Source of the DNA: Oscillospiraceae bacterium Marseille-Q3528
Lineage (GTDB): Bacteria > Bacillota > Clostridia > Lachnospirales > Lachnospiraceae
Length of the DNA stretch: 64,000 nt
Direction: 5' to 3'
NCBI GenBank assembly: GCA_018223385.1
Contig: JAGTTR010000012.1
Span: forward strand, 1-64,000
The notes below the pieces were generated by a model that was given only the letters and a program-made list of their open reading frames with translations, searched no databases and was not told the DNA's origin. Each line of letters starts with the position of its first letter. Position 1 is the first letter of the stretch. Shown piece after piece: positions 1-8,455 of this stretch. Both the position numbers and the translations under genes were made by a program.

Positions 1-43
1 AATTAATATAAACCAATAAAAAATCAAATGGAGGAAGAGAAAA

Positions 44-670
44 ATGGATGTAAACAAGAAAATCGAAGAGCTGAAACTGGTTCCTGTTGTTGTACTTCAG
101 GATGCAAAGGATGCAGTGCCGCTGGCAAAAGCACTGATCGCAGGCGGACTTCCGGTTGCTGAGGTAACCTTCCGTACAGCAGCTGCTGCAGATTCCATCA
201 AGGCAATCTCCGAGGCATGCCCTGAGATGCTCGTCGGCGCAGGTACTGTAACTAACCTGGAGCAGGCAAAGAAGGCAAAAGAGGCCGGAGCAAAGTTCAT
301 CGTTACTCCTGGATTCTCCAAAGCAGTTACCGAGTTCGCAGTAGAGAACAACATTCCGGTATTCCCGGGCGTATGCACCCCTACCGAGATCATGATGGTA
401 ATGGAGTACAACCTTCCGGTTGTAAAATTCTTCCCGGCATCCCAGTACGGTGGACTGGCTACCATTAAGGCACTTTCCGGCCCGTTCCCGTCCTTACGGT
501 TCATGCCCACCGGCGGTGTGAATGCAGGTAACGTAAAGGAGTATCTGGCAAGCCCGAAGATCATCGCTTGCGGCGGCAGCTGGATGGTAAAAGAGAGCCT
601 GATCAAAGAAGGCAAATTTGACGAGATCGAGAAACTGACCGCAGAGGCAGTTGCTCTTGTAAGAGAATAA
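44..670 (+). CDS. KDPG/KHG-family aldolase (2-keto-3-deoxy-6-phospho-aldonate aldolase)
   Basis: This 208-residue class I aldolase should cleave a 2-keto-3-deoxy-6-phospho sugar acid into pyruvate and glyceraldehyde-3-phosphate. Visible family signatures are VAEVTFRT (the glutamate is the general acid/base), VGAGTVTN, FPGVCTPTE, VVKFFPAS with the Schiff-base lysine at about residue 128, and MPTGGVN near the C-terminus. Length matches Eda (about 210). The ATG follows a GGAGGAAGAG ribosome site. It leads gnd by 17 bp, and the promoter probably lies left of the window. A second, divergent aldolase sits at 13698. Whether the substrate is the gluconate or galactonate derivative cannot be told from sequence; the nearby galactonate genes favour KDPGal. 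Confidence 0.9.
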   Translation: MDVNKKIEELKLVPVVVLQDAKDAVPLAKALIAGGLPVAEVTFRTAAAADSIKAISEACPEMLVGAGTVTNLEQAKKAKEAGAKFIVTPGFSKAVTEFAVENNIPVFPGVCTPTEIMMVMEYNLPVVKFFPASQYGGLATIKALSGPFPSLRFMPTGGVNAGNVKEYLASPKIIACGGSWMVKESLIKEGKFDEIEKLTAEAVALVRE

Positions 671-687
671 TCGGTTGGAGGCACGGC

Positions 688-2073
688 ATGAAAAATTGTG
701 ATATTGCGTTGTATGGTCTTGGTGTAATGGGAAGCAGCCTGGCGAAAAACATGATCCATCATGATTTCCGGGTAGCGGCTTACAGCAAAAGTGATGCAGA
801 GCGAGAGCGTTTTGCGGTGCCGGGCAAGGAAGACAATTACGCAGTGTGCGCTGACGTCCGGGAGATGGTTGCCAGCCTGAAAACACCGCGGATCATCTTT
901 ATGATGGTGACAGCAGGCCCGGCAGTGGACAGCGTCATCGCCGAGCTGCTTCCGTTTCTGGAGCAGGGCGATGTGCTCATTGACGGCGGTAATTCCTACT
1001 TCAAGGATACTGCCCGCCGGTATGAGGATCTGGAGAGCAAAGGCATCTGTTATCTTGGCGTCGGCGTGTCCGGCGGCGAGAAGGGTGCGCTTTACGGCCC
1101 CAGCATGATGGCTGGCGGAAGCCGGAAGGGCTGGGAGGCATCCCGGCACATCCTGCAGACCATCGCCGCACACTGCGGGGAGGATTCCTGCTGTACGTAT
1201 ATTTCCAGAGAGGGTGCGGGCCATTATGTGAAAATGGTGCACAACGGCATTGAGTATGCGGTGCTGCAGCTCATCGCGGAGACGTACTATGTGATGAAGC
1301 ACGGGTTACATCTGACCCATGAACAGATCACGGACATCTTCCGGGAGTGGAAGAGCAGCCGCCTCAATTCCTATCTGATCGACATCAGCGTCAGCGTCCT
1401 GGAAAAAATGGACGAGGACGGCACCCCTCTTGTGGAGAAAATTCTGGATGTGGCTGCCCAGAAGGGAACCGGCCGGTGGACCCTGGAGGAATCCATTGCC
1501 CGCGGCGTATACATTCCCACCATTTTTGAGGCAGTATTTGCAAGAAACTTTTCTTCTGATAAGGAAGTCCGCAAAGAAGGCTATCAGAAGCTTTCTGCAA
1601 CGGCGGTTCCCGGTGTCATGGATAATTGCGCGAAGAAGCTGGGGGACGCGCCGCTTCTTTTCCTCATTGTGAGCTATGCCCAGGGCATGGCGCTGATCGC
1701 AAAGGCATCTGATGAGAATGGCTGGGACATCGACCTGGCAGATCTGATCGGCGTATGGAGAGCCGGATGCATCATCCGCAGCGAACTGCTGACAGAAGTA
1801 AAAGATTCCCTGAAAGAAAATGAGAAAAATCTCATTCTGACAGACACCTTCTCTTATATCGGCGATCTGGAGCCCGCCCTGCGGGAGACTGTCACCAAAG
1901 CGGAGAATGCGGCGATTGCCGTTCCCGCACTTGCTTCTGCGCTTCATTACTATGATTACTACCGCAGTGAGCAGATGCCGGTGAACTTCGTGCAGGCGCT
2001 GAGAGACTGCTTCGGTGCGCATACCTATGAGAGAACCGACCGGGAAGGACACTTCCACACCGAGTGGGAGTAG
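688..2073 (+). CDS. gnd: 6-phosphogluconate dehydrogenase, decarboxylating
   Basis: This enzyme oxidises and decarboxylates 6-phosphogluconate to ribulose-5-phosphate. The 461 residues cover the whole family. The N-terminal Rossmann motif is GLGVMGSSLAKNM, the substrate-binding block is GVGVSGGEKGALYGPSMM, the catalytic segment HYVKMVHNGIEY carries the active-site lysine, and the C-terminus ends in the usual FGAHTYER...FHTEW tail. The start has a TTGGAGG ribosome site. It is co-transcribed with the aldolase upstream and the hydroxyacid dehydrogenase downstream. Its place inside a sugar-acid locus suggests a catabolic gluconate role rather than, or beside, the general pentose phosphate pathway. 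The cofactor (NAD or NADP) was not resolved. Confidence 0.95.
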   Translation: MKNCDIALYGLGVMGSSLAKNMIHHDFRVAAYSKSDAERERFAVPGKEDNYAVCADVREMVASLKTPRIIFMMVTAGPAVDSVIAELLPFLEQGDVLIDGGNSYFKDTARRYEDLESKGICYLGVGVSGGEKGALYGPSMMAGGSRKGWEASRHILQTIAAHCGEDSCCTYISREGAGHYVKMVHNGIEYAVLQLIAETYYVMKHGLHLTHEQITDIFREWKSSRLNSYLIDISVSVLEKMDEDGTPLVEKILDVAAQKGTGRWTLEESIARGVYIPTIFEAVFARNFSSDKEVRKEGYQKLSATAVPGVMDNCAKKLGDAPLLFLIVSYAQGMALIAKASDENGWDIDLADLIGVWRAGCIIRSELLTEVKDSLKENEKNLILTDTFSYIGDLEPALRETVTKAENAAIAVPALASALHYYDYYRSEQMPVNFVQALRDCFGAHTYERTDREGHFHTEWE

Positions 2074-2092
2074 GAGTAAAGGAGATCGCAAA

Positions 2093-3049
2093 ATGGCAAA
2101 ATATAAAGTTCTGGTTACCGCCAGATCATTTGGAACTGCTGACAGCAAAGCTCTGGAGCTGCTGGAAGCAAACGACTGTGAAGTAAAGAAACTGGTAGCT
2201 GCTGACGGCCCGATCCCGGAGCAGTTAAAGAAGGAACTGCCCGAGGCAGATGCTGTCATCGCTGGCCTGGAGGACTACGATGAGGCGCTCATCGCCTGCG
2301 GCAGCAAGCTGAAAGTCATCTCCCGTTATGGCGTGGGCTATGACAAGGTAGATGTGAAGGCAGCAGCTGCACACAACGTGGCAGTGACCATCACCCCCGG
2401 CGCCAACGGAGATTCCGTGGCAGATATGGCAATGGCACTCATGCTGGACTGCGCAAGAAACGTGACCACCATGGACAACGGCATCAAGGCAAAGAACCAG
2501 GTTCGTCCCCAGGGACTGGAAATGTGGGAGAAGACTCTTGGTGTAGTAGGCGCAGGCCGGATCGGGAAAGGTGTTGCAAAACGCTGCACCGGCTTCAACA
2601 TGCGGATCCTGTGCTACGACCAGTATCAGGACGAGGCATTCAAGAAAGAGTGCGGCGCAGAGTATGTAGATCTGGACACCCTGATCAAGGAGTCCGATTT
2701 CATCACCATCCATTCTCCGCTGACTCCGGAGACCAAGCACATGTTCAGCACCGCGCAGTTCAAGGCCATGAAGAACGAGGCCATTCTCGTCAACACCGCA
2801 AGAGGCGGTATCGTGGATGAGGATGCGCTTTACGAGGCGCTGGTTGCAGGAGAGATCCGCGCAGCAGGTCTGGACGCTACCGTGGACGAGCCCCCGTACG
2901 ACAGCCGTCTGTGCAGCCTTTCCAACTGCATCCTGACACCCCATGCAGGCGCAGCAACGAAAGAGGCCAGCAGCAAGATGAGCCTCATGGCAGCACAGAA
3001 CGCAGTGGATGTGCTGACCAAGGGAAGCTGTAAATTTGAGGTAAAATAA
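2093..3049 (+). CDS. D-isomer-specific 2-hydroxyacid dehydrogenase (SerA-like)
   Basis: This is a 318-residue NAD-dependent 2-hydroxyacid dehydrogenase. It shows VVGAGRIGKGVAKR (the Rossmann glycine motif), the NTARGGIVDEDAL block with the active-site arginine, and TPHAGAATKEA with the catalytic histidine. I start at ATG 2093, which has an AAAGGAG ribosome site 20 bp after the gnd stop; an upstream in-frame ATG would overlap gnd. The family includes 3-phosphoglycerate, glyoxylate/hydroxypyruvate and 2-ketogluconate reductases, and the substrate is open. A paralogue sits at 15363 in the same arrangement (after an aldolase), so both probably reduce or oxidise a sugar-acid intermediate. Confidence 0.85.
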   Translation: MAKYKVLVTARSFGTADSKALELLEANDCEVKKLVAADGPIPEQLKKELPEADAVIAGLEDYDEALIACGSKLKVISRYGVGYDKVDVKAAAAHNVAVTITPGANGDSVADMAMALMLDCARNVTTMDNGIKAKNQVRPQGLEMWEKTLGVVGAGRIGKGVAKRCTGFNMRILCYDQYQDEAFKKECGAEYVDLDTLIKESDFITIHSPLTPETKHMFSTAQFKAMKNEAILVNTARGGIVDEDALYEALVAGEIRAAGLDATVDEPPYDSRLCSLSNCILTPHAGAATKEASSKMSLMAAQNAVDVLTKGSCKFEVK

Positions 3050-3080
3050 CAGCAGGTATTTGAAATAATAATATGGAAAG

Positions 3081-3132
3081 AGAAAAGGCAGGTATCTGAC
3101 AGAAAAGCTTTGTCGGATGTCCTGTCTTTTCT
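3081..3132 (+). terminator. Rho-independent terminator after the aldolase-gnd-dehydrogenase operon
   Basis: AGAAAAGGCAGG and its near complement CCTGTCTTTTCT form a long stem with a few wobble pairs and a bulge. It sits about 30 bp after the stop, and T residues are in the 3' arm. Confidence 0.75.
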
Positions 3133-3365
3133 TATAGTTATAAAAAATTTTTTCCTAAAAATAAAAGATTATTTTGCGTTAAAATAATGTTTTCCCTCTT
3201 TACTTTATTGGGCAAATGTAGTATTATAAAACCGAAATGAGAGATTTGATTGTTGAAATAGTCCAAGCGTTAATGATAGCGCAGATCAGGAACGGTAAAT
3301 TTTTCTTAAAAAAGTAAAATGAATGATATATTGTTGTAAAAAACAGAAGGAGAGGAGAATTTTCA
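3133..3365 (+). promoter_or_regulatory. AT-rich upstream region of the zinc dehydrogenase, weak promoter candidate
   Basis: This gap holds no convincing ORF. A possible sigma-A promoter is TTACTT (about 3200) with a 16-bp spacer and TATTAT (about 3222). A strong AAGGAGAGGAG ribosome site precedes the next gene. I see no clear operator dyad. Confidence 0.35.
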
Positions 3366-4379
3366 ATGAAAGCATTAATCTACGCAGGGCCGAAACAGGC
3401 AGAAGTTCGTGAGGTGGCAGAGCCGCAAGCAGTAGAAGGAGCAGTGAAGATCGCAGTAAAGTACTGCGGTGTTTGTGGTTCTGACATCGGCATTTTCCTT
3501 GGTACTCATCCGAGAGCAAAGGCTCCGCTGATTTTCGGCCATGAGTTCCTTGGCGTTGTGGAAGAGGATGGAAAGAAATTCAAGAAGGGTGACCGTGTGG
3601 TTACTTACCCGCTTCTGAGCTGCGGACACTGCCGTGCATGCCGGGAAGGCAATAAGCATGTCTGCAACACCCTGGGACTGATCGGTATTGATACAGACGG
3701 CGGTATGTGCGAGACCATGTATGTGAAGGAAGATGTAATGTTCAAGGTTCCTGAAGGTGTCAGTGATAAGGCTGCTGTTACCGTAGAGCCGCTGGCAGTT
3801 ATCGTACATGCACTTCATATGGTAGATTTCCAGGCAAGAGAGACAGCAGTAGTCATCGGTGCAGGCCCCATTGGCATCCTGACCGGTATTGCACTTCTGG
3901 CCTGCGGCGCTGAGAAGGTATATATTTCCGATATTTTTGAGAAACGTCTGGCACTGGCCAAAGAGCTTGGAATGATTCCCGTCAACCCGAACAAGGAGAG
4001 CCTGAAGGATATCGTTCTGGAAGGAACTGACGGTGAGGGATGTGATGTCCTGTTCGAGTGCAGCGGATCTCCGTCCGCAGCCATCGAGATGACAGAGATC
4101 ACCAGAGTAAGAGGAAGAATCTGTATGACTGCTGTTCATAAGAAACCGCATGAGGTGGATTTGAGACAGCTGAACTTCAAAGAACAGCTGCTGATCGGTA
4201 CCCGTGTATATACACAGGAAGAATTCGGGCAGGCAATCCGCTTTACCGAGGATATCCAGGAGCAGCTGGAGAAGGTGGTTTCACATGTGGTTCCGTTAAG
4301 CGAGTCTCCGAAGGTGTTTGATATGATTGCGGATCCTGACTGCGGCACCTGTAAGGTTGTTGTTGACTGTACGAAGTAA
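3366..4379 (+). CDS. Zinc-dependent medium-chain alcohol/polyol dehydrogenase (L-galactonate or threonine dehydrogenase type)
   Basis: This 337-residue MDR enzyme oxidises a secondary alcohol with NAD(P). Catalytic zinc ligands are visible in YCGVCGSD and GHEFLG. The structural zinc cysteines are in CGHCRACREGNKHVC, and the cofactor loop is VIGAGPIG. Length fits sorbitol, threonine and L-galactonate-5 dehydrogenases. The neighbouring KduD-like, galactonate dehydratase and altronate dehydratase genes favour an aldonate such as L-galactonate (to tagaturonate), but that is inferred from context only. It is 80 bp upstream of the SDR gene and probably co-transcribed. Confidence 0.85.
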   Translation: MKALIYAGPKQAEVREVAEPQAVEGAVKIAVKYCGVCGSDIGIFLGTHPRAKAPLIFGHEFLGVVEEDGKKFKKGDRVVTYPLLSCGHCRACREGNKHVCNTLGLIGIDTDGGMCETMYVKEDVMFKVPEGVSDKAAVTVEPLAVIVHALHMVDFQARETAVVIGAGPIGILTGIALLACGAEKVYISDIFEKRLALAKELGMIPVNPNKESLKDIVLEGTDGEGCDVLFECSGSPSAAIEMTEITRVRGRICMTAVHKKPHEVDLRQLNFKEQLLIGTRVYTQEEFGQAIRFTEDIQEQLEKVVSHVVPLSESPKVFDMIADPDCGTCKVVVDCTK

Positions 4380-4387
4380 GTAATGCG

Positions 4388-4422
4388 TAGGATTGTGAGA
4401 ATGCGAAGCTCGGAACAATCCG
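4388..4422 (+). other. Intergenic hairpin (GGATTGT/ACAATCC)
   Basis: A 7-bp perfect stem GGATTGT/ACAATCC encloses an 18-nt loop between the dehydrogenase and the SDR gene. There is no T-run, so it is more likely an RNA processing or stability hairpin than a terminator. Confidence 0.4.
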
Positions 4423-4459
4423 TGGGTATCATATATAATATATAGAAGGAGAATGAACA

Positions 4460-5221
4460 ATGAAGCTTTTTGATTTGACCGGAAGAAAAGCCATCGTCAC
4501 AGGCGGAACAAGAGGTCTGGGCTATGGTATGGCAGAAGGCCTGATGGAGGCCGGCGCTGAGGTTGTGATCGTGGGTTCCAGCGACAAAGTACAGGAAGTG
4601 GCAGCTGCATTTGTCGACAAAGGATTTCCGTGTAAGGGTGTGAAGATCGATCTGGGCAACCGTGAGGAAGTGAAGAGTGGATTCGCAGCATGTGTAGAGG
4701 CACTTGGCGGACATCTGGACATTCTTGTAAACTGCGCAGGCGTACAGAGAAGGCATTTCTGCACCGAGTTCCCGCTCAGTGACTGGGATGATGTGCTTGA
4801 AGTAAATCTGACTGCTACCTTTGAGATGTGCCAGCTGGCAGCAAATCAGATGATCGCGCAGAACTCCAAAGGAAAGATCATCAATGTGGCATCCATGCTC
4901 AGCTACTTCGGCGGATGGACAGTGCCTGCTTATGCAGCCAGCAAGGGCGGCGTGGCCCAGCTGACCAAGGCGCTTTCCAACGAGTGGACAGAGAAGGGCA
5001 TCAATGTGAATGCGATCGCTCCGGGCTATATGGCTACCGAGCTGAACACCGCTCTGATCAATGACCCGAACAGAAACAAGGATATTCTGGCCCGTATTCC
5101 TGCACACAGATGGGGAACGGCAGATGACCTGAAGGGTCTGACCATTTTCCTGGCTTCCGATGCATCCGATTATATGGCAGGTGCCTGCATTCCTTGCGAT
5201 GGCGGCTATCTGGGCAAATAA
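4460..5221 (+). CDS. SDR-family 2-dehydro-3-deoxy-D-gluconate (gluconate) 5-dehydrogenase, KduD-like
   Basis: This 253-residue classical short-chain dehydrogenase has GGTRGLGYGMAEG (cofactor loop), NCAGVQRR, catalytic Ser in NVASMLSYFGG and the YAASKGGV Tyr/Lys pair. The blocks NVNAIAPGYMAT and RIPAHRWG closely resemble KduD, which interconverts 5-keto and 5-hydroxy 2-keto-3-deoxy acids; gluconate 5-dehydrogenases are the near alternative. An AGAAGGAG ribosome site precedes the ATG. It lies just upstream of the TRAP transporter operon promoter, so uptake and oxidation are adjacent but separately initiated. Confidence 0.85.
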   Translation: MKLFDLTGRKAIVTGGTRGLGYGMAEGLMEAGAEVVIVGSSDKVQEVAAAFVDKGFPCKGVKIDLGNREEVKSGFAACVEALGGHLDILVNCAGVQRRHFCTEFPLSDWDDVLEVNLTATFEMCQLAANQMIAQNSKGKIINVASMLSYFGGWTVPAYAASKGGVAQLTKALSNEWTEKGINVNAIAPGYMATELNTALINDPNRNKDILARIPAHRWGTADDLKGLTIFLASDASDYMAGACIPCDGGYLGK

Positions 5222-5275
5222 AATAAGTAAAAACAACTAAATAACAGGAAACTAACCGAAAAATAATGGTCATTA

Positions 5276-5304
5276 TTGACGAAGAAGTCGATTTGTTATA
5301 TAAT
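5276..5304 (+). promoter_or_regulatory. Sigma-A promoter of TRAP transporter 1
   Basis: TTGACG (5276-5281), a 17-bp spacer and TATAAT (5299-5304). The expected start is near 5311, at the edge of a dyad. Confidence 0.8.
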
Positions 5305-5310
5305 GATAGA

Positions 5311-5327
5311 GGTACATGTAATGTACC
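5311..5327 (+). promoter_or_regulatory. Operator-like dyad GGTACAT-N3-ATGTACC at +1
   Basis: A perfect 7-bp inverted repeat with a 3-bp centre covers the predicted transcription start. Its outer bases read GGTA-N9-TACC, the same pattern as the dyad at 18653 in front of the second TRAP operon. Its placement suggests repression. The regulator is not proven; the GntR-family gene at 17763 is a candidate. Confidence 0.6.
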
Positions 5328-5357
5328 GGAAAAAATCAGGAGGGAGAGATAACTCTT

Positions 5358-6455
5358 ATGAAAAAGAAAGCATTAGCAGTATTGATGGCAGCAGCCATGG
5401 TTGCATCCATGACCGCCTGCGGCGGATCTTCTGACAAGGCAGCAGATTCCAGCGCAGCAACAGAGGACAAGGCAGACAGCGCAGACAGCGCAGACAGCAG
5501 CGCAGCAACAGGAGACGGCGAGGCGGTTGAACTCGTTGTCGGCGGTGTAACATCTTCCAGTGCGAAGGATGCAGTTACCTACTTCGGTGAGAAGGTGAAT
5601 GAGTATTCCAACGGAACGATCACCATCGCTGATTTCCCGGATAACCAGCTCGGCAATGATGAGCAGAGATTTGAGATGACCCAGAACGGTGAGTGCGATA
5701 TCTCCATCGGTTCCACTTCTTCTGTGGCAGCAAGCTACCATGACCTGTATCTGTATGATGTGTACTACATGTTCCTGAGCAAACAGGAAGTATACGATGT
5801 GGGATTCGGCGGAGAAGCCGGACAGAAGATCCTGGAAGGCTTCGATCAGTTCGGTCTGAAAGGCCTGGCAATGTGGGAGAACGGCTTCCGTAATGTAACG
5901 ACCAACAACACACCGGTAAATACTGTGGCAGACCTGAAGGGCCTGAAGCTGAGAACCATGGAGAACTCCATCCACCTGGCAGCTTGGAAGGCAATGGGTG
6001 CTAACCCGACTCCCATGGCATTCTCCGAGTTATACACTGCTATGCAGCAGGGTACTGTAGATGGTGAGGAGAACCCGCTGGGTATCATCACCGGTAACGG
6101 CTTCGAGGAAGTTGAGAAGTACTGTACACTGACAGAGCATGTTTATACTCCTTACTATGTAGTGATGAATGCTGACAAATATAACTCCCTGAGTGCTGAT
6201 CAGCAGGCTGCAATTGAAAAGGCTATGGCAGAGGCAACTACATACCAGTATGAGCAGTCCAATAAATATGAGGAAGAGTCCATTGAGACAATGGAAGCTG
6301 CAGGCTGTACAGTAACCACTCTTGATGAGGCTGCAAAGCTTGAGTTCAAGGCTGCTGCAGATAGCGGTGATGGCCTGTCTCTGGCAAAAGAGCAGATGGA
6401 CAACCCGGATCTGGCTGACAAGATGGTTGAGGAGCTTGAGGCTTACAGAAAGTAA
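5358..6455 (+). CDS. dctP: TRAP transporter solute-binding lipoprotein (DctP family)
   Basis: This 365-residue extracytoplasmic receptor captures an organic acid and hands it to the QM permease. It begins with a lysine-rich signal peptide and a lipobox ending in MTACGG, then an Ala/Ser/Asp-rich linker. The DctP core follows: FGEKVNEYSNGTI, NPTPMAFSELYTAMQQGTVDGEENP and the conserved TLTEHVYTPYYVV region. The family binds C4-dicarboxylates, uronates or aldonates; the locus makes a sugar acid likely. It is followed by a GC-rich hairpin and then dctQ and dctM. Confidence 0.92.
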   Translation: MKKKALAVLMAAAMVASMTACGGSSDKAADSSAATEDKADSADSADSSAATGDGEAVELVVGGVTSSSAKDAVTYFGEKVNEYSNGTITIADFPDNQLGNDEQRFEMTQNGECDISIGSTSSVAASYHDLYLYDVYYMFLSKQEVYDVGFGGEAGQKILEGFDQFGLKGLAMWENGFRNVTTNNTPVNTVADLKGLKLRTMENSIHLAAWKAMGANPTPMAFSELYTAMQQGTVDGEENPLGIITGNGFEEVEKYCTLTEHVYTPYYVVMNADKYNSLSADQQAAIEKAMAEATTYQYEQSNKYEEESIETMEAAGCTVTTLDEAAKLEFKAAADSGDGLSLAKEQMDNPDLADKMVEELEAYRK

Positions 6456-6492
6456 TTGTAAAGCGTTTTTAGTTTCATAATCTGTGAAAATA

Positions 6493-6532
6493 CGGGCCGC
6501 CGCATAATGGGGAACTGCTGTGTGGCGGCCCG
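6493..6532 (+). other. Strong GC hairpin between dctP and dctQ
   Basis: CGGGCCGCC pairs perfectly with GGCGGCCCG across a 22-nt loop. No T-tract follows, so read-through is expected. Such stems often stabilise the upstream message, which would give more binding protein than permease. Confidence 0.6.
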
Positions 6533-6599
6533 GATCATGCAAGACCGTCGGACTTTCTCGGGGGGCGTATTTTTCGACGGGTATAAGGAGGTTACAAAG

Positions 6600-7097
6600 T
6601 TGAAAAAAGCATTGAAATGGCTGGATGACAATCTGGAAGTGTTTCTGTGTGTTATCCTGATGAGTGTCATGACGATTCTTGTATTTGTACAGGTTGTTAT
6701 GAGATATGTGTTCCATAACTCTTTAAGCTGGTCTGAGGAACTGGCAAGATATGTGTTCATCTGGCTGATCTATCTTGGCATCAGCTATGGATGTAAGCTG
6801 AGAAAGCATATCAAAATTGATGCGGCACTGCATCTGTTCCCGAAGAAGACCCAGAAATATGTGGTAATTATCGGTGATATTTTCTTCTTCTTATTTGCAC
6901 TCTATATTGTGGTAACCGGATTTAACTACTGTGTGGCTCAGGCAGCAGTCGGAAAGGCTTCTTCTGCACTGGGGATTCCGTTCCAGTATGTATATTCTGC
7001 TACAGTGGTAGGTTTTGGTCTTGCTGCATTCCGCGAGGTACAGACCATCATCTACAGAATCAAATGTATCAAAAACGGAGAGGAGTATGACGGATGA
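6600..7097 (+). CDS. dctQ: TRAP transporter small permease (DctQ family)
   Basis: This is the 165-residue four-helix small membrane subunit of a TRAP transporter. Hydrophobic segments are visible at residues about 12-35, 50-65, 85-107 and 125-145, with the family's WSEELARYVFIWLIYLG signature in the second. I choose TTG at 6600, because AAGGAGG lies 7-8 bp upstream; in-frame ATGs further upstream fall in the intergenic hairpin. Its stop overlaps the dctM start (ATGA). Confidence 0.88.
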   Translation: MKKALKWLDDNLEVFLCVILMSVMTILVFVQVVMRYVFHNSLSWSEELARYVFIWLIYLGISYGCKLRKHIKIDAALHLFPKKTQKYVVIIGDIFFFLFALYIVVTGFNYCVAQAAVGKASSALGIPFQYVYSATVVGFGLAAFREVQTIIYRIKCIKNGEEYDG

Positions 7098-8380
7098 TTA
7101 CAACAGTATTATTTGTTAGCTTGATAGTATTCCTTGTCCTGAACGTACCTGTAGGTATTGCGATCGGACTTTCTTCTTGGACATCTGTATTGCTCAATCC
7201 GAGACTTTCAGATTCCTTTATTGTTCAGCAGCTGATTTCCGGATCGGATTCTTTCCCGATCATGGCGATCCCTCTGTTCATCCTTGCCGGTGAGCTCATG
7301 GCTGCCGGCGGTGTTTCCAAGAGAATTTTAAATGTCTGCAGTGCTTTCTTTGGAAGAATCACCGGCGGACTTGCTATCGTAACCGTTGTTGTTTGTATGT
7401 TCTTCGCAGCTGTATCCGGTTCCGGCCCGGCAACTGTTGCAGCAGTCGGAACCATGGTTATTCCTTCTATGCTGGAGAAGGGATACAGCAAGAGCTTCTC
7501 CCTGGCGTGTGTGGCATGTGCGGGCTGTATCGGTGTTATTATCCCGCCGAGTATCCCGATGGTTATCTACGGTGTATCCACCAGTACATCTATTTCAGCT
7601 ATGTTCCTGGCCGGCTTCGCACCTGGCATCATCATCGGTATTGTCCTTTGCTTAGTTTGCTACTTCTACTGCAAGAAACAGGGATGGAAGGGCGATGACC
7701 GCAAATACACCTTCAAAGAGAAGATGAAAGTCGTTTGGGATTCCAAGTTTGCCCTGATCGAGCCTGTTATCATCCTGGGCGGTATCTACGGCGGTATTTT
7801 CACACCTACGGAAGCTGCTGCTGTCGCTGCAGTATACGCTTTCATTTGTGGTGTATTCATTTTCAGAGAGCTGAACTTCGGCAACATCTATAAAACCATT
7901 GCCGCTGCCTGCTCCACCAACGGAACAACAATGGTCATCATCGGATGTGCAACCGCGTTCACCCGTGTACTGACTATTCAGCAGATTCCTGCTATGATCA
8001 CACAGGCGATCCTGAATTTCTCTACGAATAAGGTGGTCATCCTGATCCTGATCAACATCCTGTTGCTGATCGTAGGCTGCTTCATGGACACCACACCGGC
8101 CATGATGGTGCTTTCTCCCATCCTTCTGCCGGTGGCAACATCACTGGGACTGAGTCCGATCCATTTCGGTATTATCATGGTTGTGAACCTTGCAATTGGA
8201 TTCATCACACCTCCGTTGGGTATCAATTTGTTTGTGGCAGCACGAATCGGAGATGTGAAGCTGGAAGTTGTGTGCCAGGGTATTATACGGTTCATCATTG
8301 CAATGATTGTATGCCTGCTGGCAATCACATTCATTCCGGCAATTTCCGAGTTCCTTCCGCGTCTGTCGGGCATGTTATAA
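7094..8380 (+). CDS. dctM: TRAP transporter large permease (DctM family)
   Basis: This is the 428-residue large permease, which couples sodium influx to solute uptake. It is almost entirely hydrophobic with about 12 predicted helices. It carries the family blocks SFPIMAIPLFILAGELM, FFAAVSGSGPATVAAVG, GVIIPPSIPMVIYGV and GIYGGIFTPTEAAAVA, and near the C-terminus FITPPLGINLFVA. Together with dctP and dctQ it makes a complete importer. The gene ends at a terminator hairpin. Confidence 0.93.
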   Translation: MITTVLFVSLIVFLVLNVPVGIAIGLSSWTSVLLNPRLSDSFIVQQLISGSDSFPIMAIPLFILAGELMAAGGVSKRILNVCSAFFGRITGGLAIVTVVVCMFFAAVSGSGPATVAAVGTMVIPSMLEKGYSKSFSLACVACAGCIGVIIPPSIPMVIYGVSTSTSISAMFLAGFAPGIIIGIVLCLVCYFYCKKQGWKGDDRKYTFKEKMKVVWDSKFALIEPVIILGGIYGGIFTPTEAAAVAAVYAFICGVFIFRELNFGNIYKTIAAACSTNGTTMVIIGCATAFTRVLTIQQIPAMITQAILNFSTNKVVILILINILLLIVGCFMDTTPAMMVLSPILLPVATSLGLSPIHFGIIMVVNLAIGFITPPLGINLFVAARIGDVKLEVVCQGIIRFIIAMIVCLLAITFIPAISEFLPRLSGML

Positions 8381-8390
8381 ATTCAAGATC

Positions 8391-8424
8391 AAAAAGCTGC
8401 TGTGGCAACACGGCAGCTTTTTCA
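8391..8424 (+). terminator. Rho-independent terminator after dctM
   Basis: AAAAAGCTGCTGTG and CACGGCAGCTTTTT form a 14-bp stem (one G-U) around a GCAA tetraloop, 10 bp after the stop. Confidence 0.85.
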
Positions 8425-8455
8425 AAATAACGTTGGAGGGGAACGGTATGAAACT

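Noticed and set aside
2015..2092. Upstream in-frame extension of the first hydroxyacid dehydrogenase
   Set aside because: It would overlap gnd by 59 bp and lacks similarity; ATG 2093 has a good ribosome site and a canonical N-terminus.
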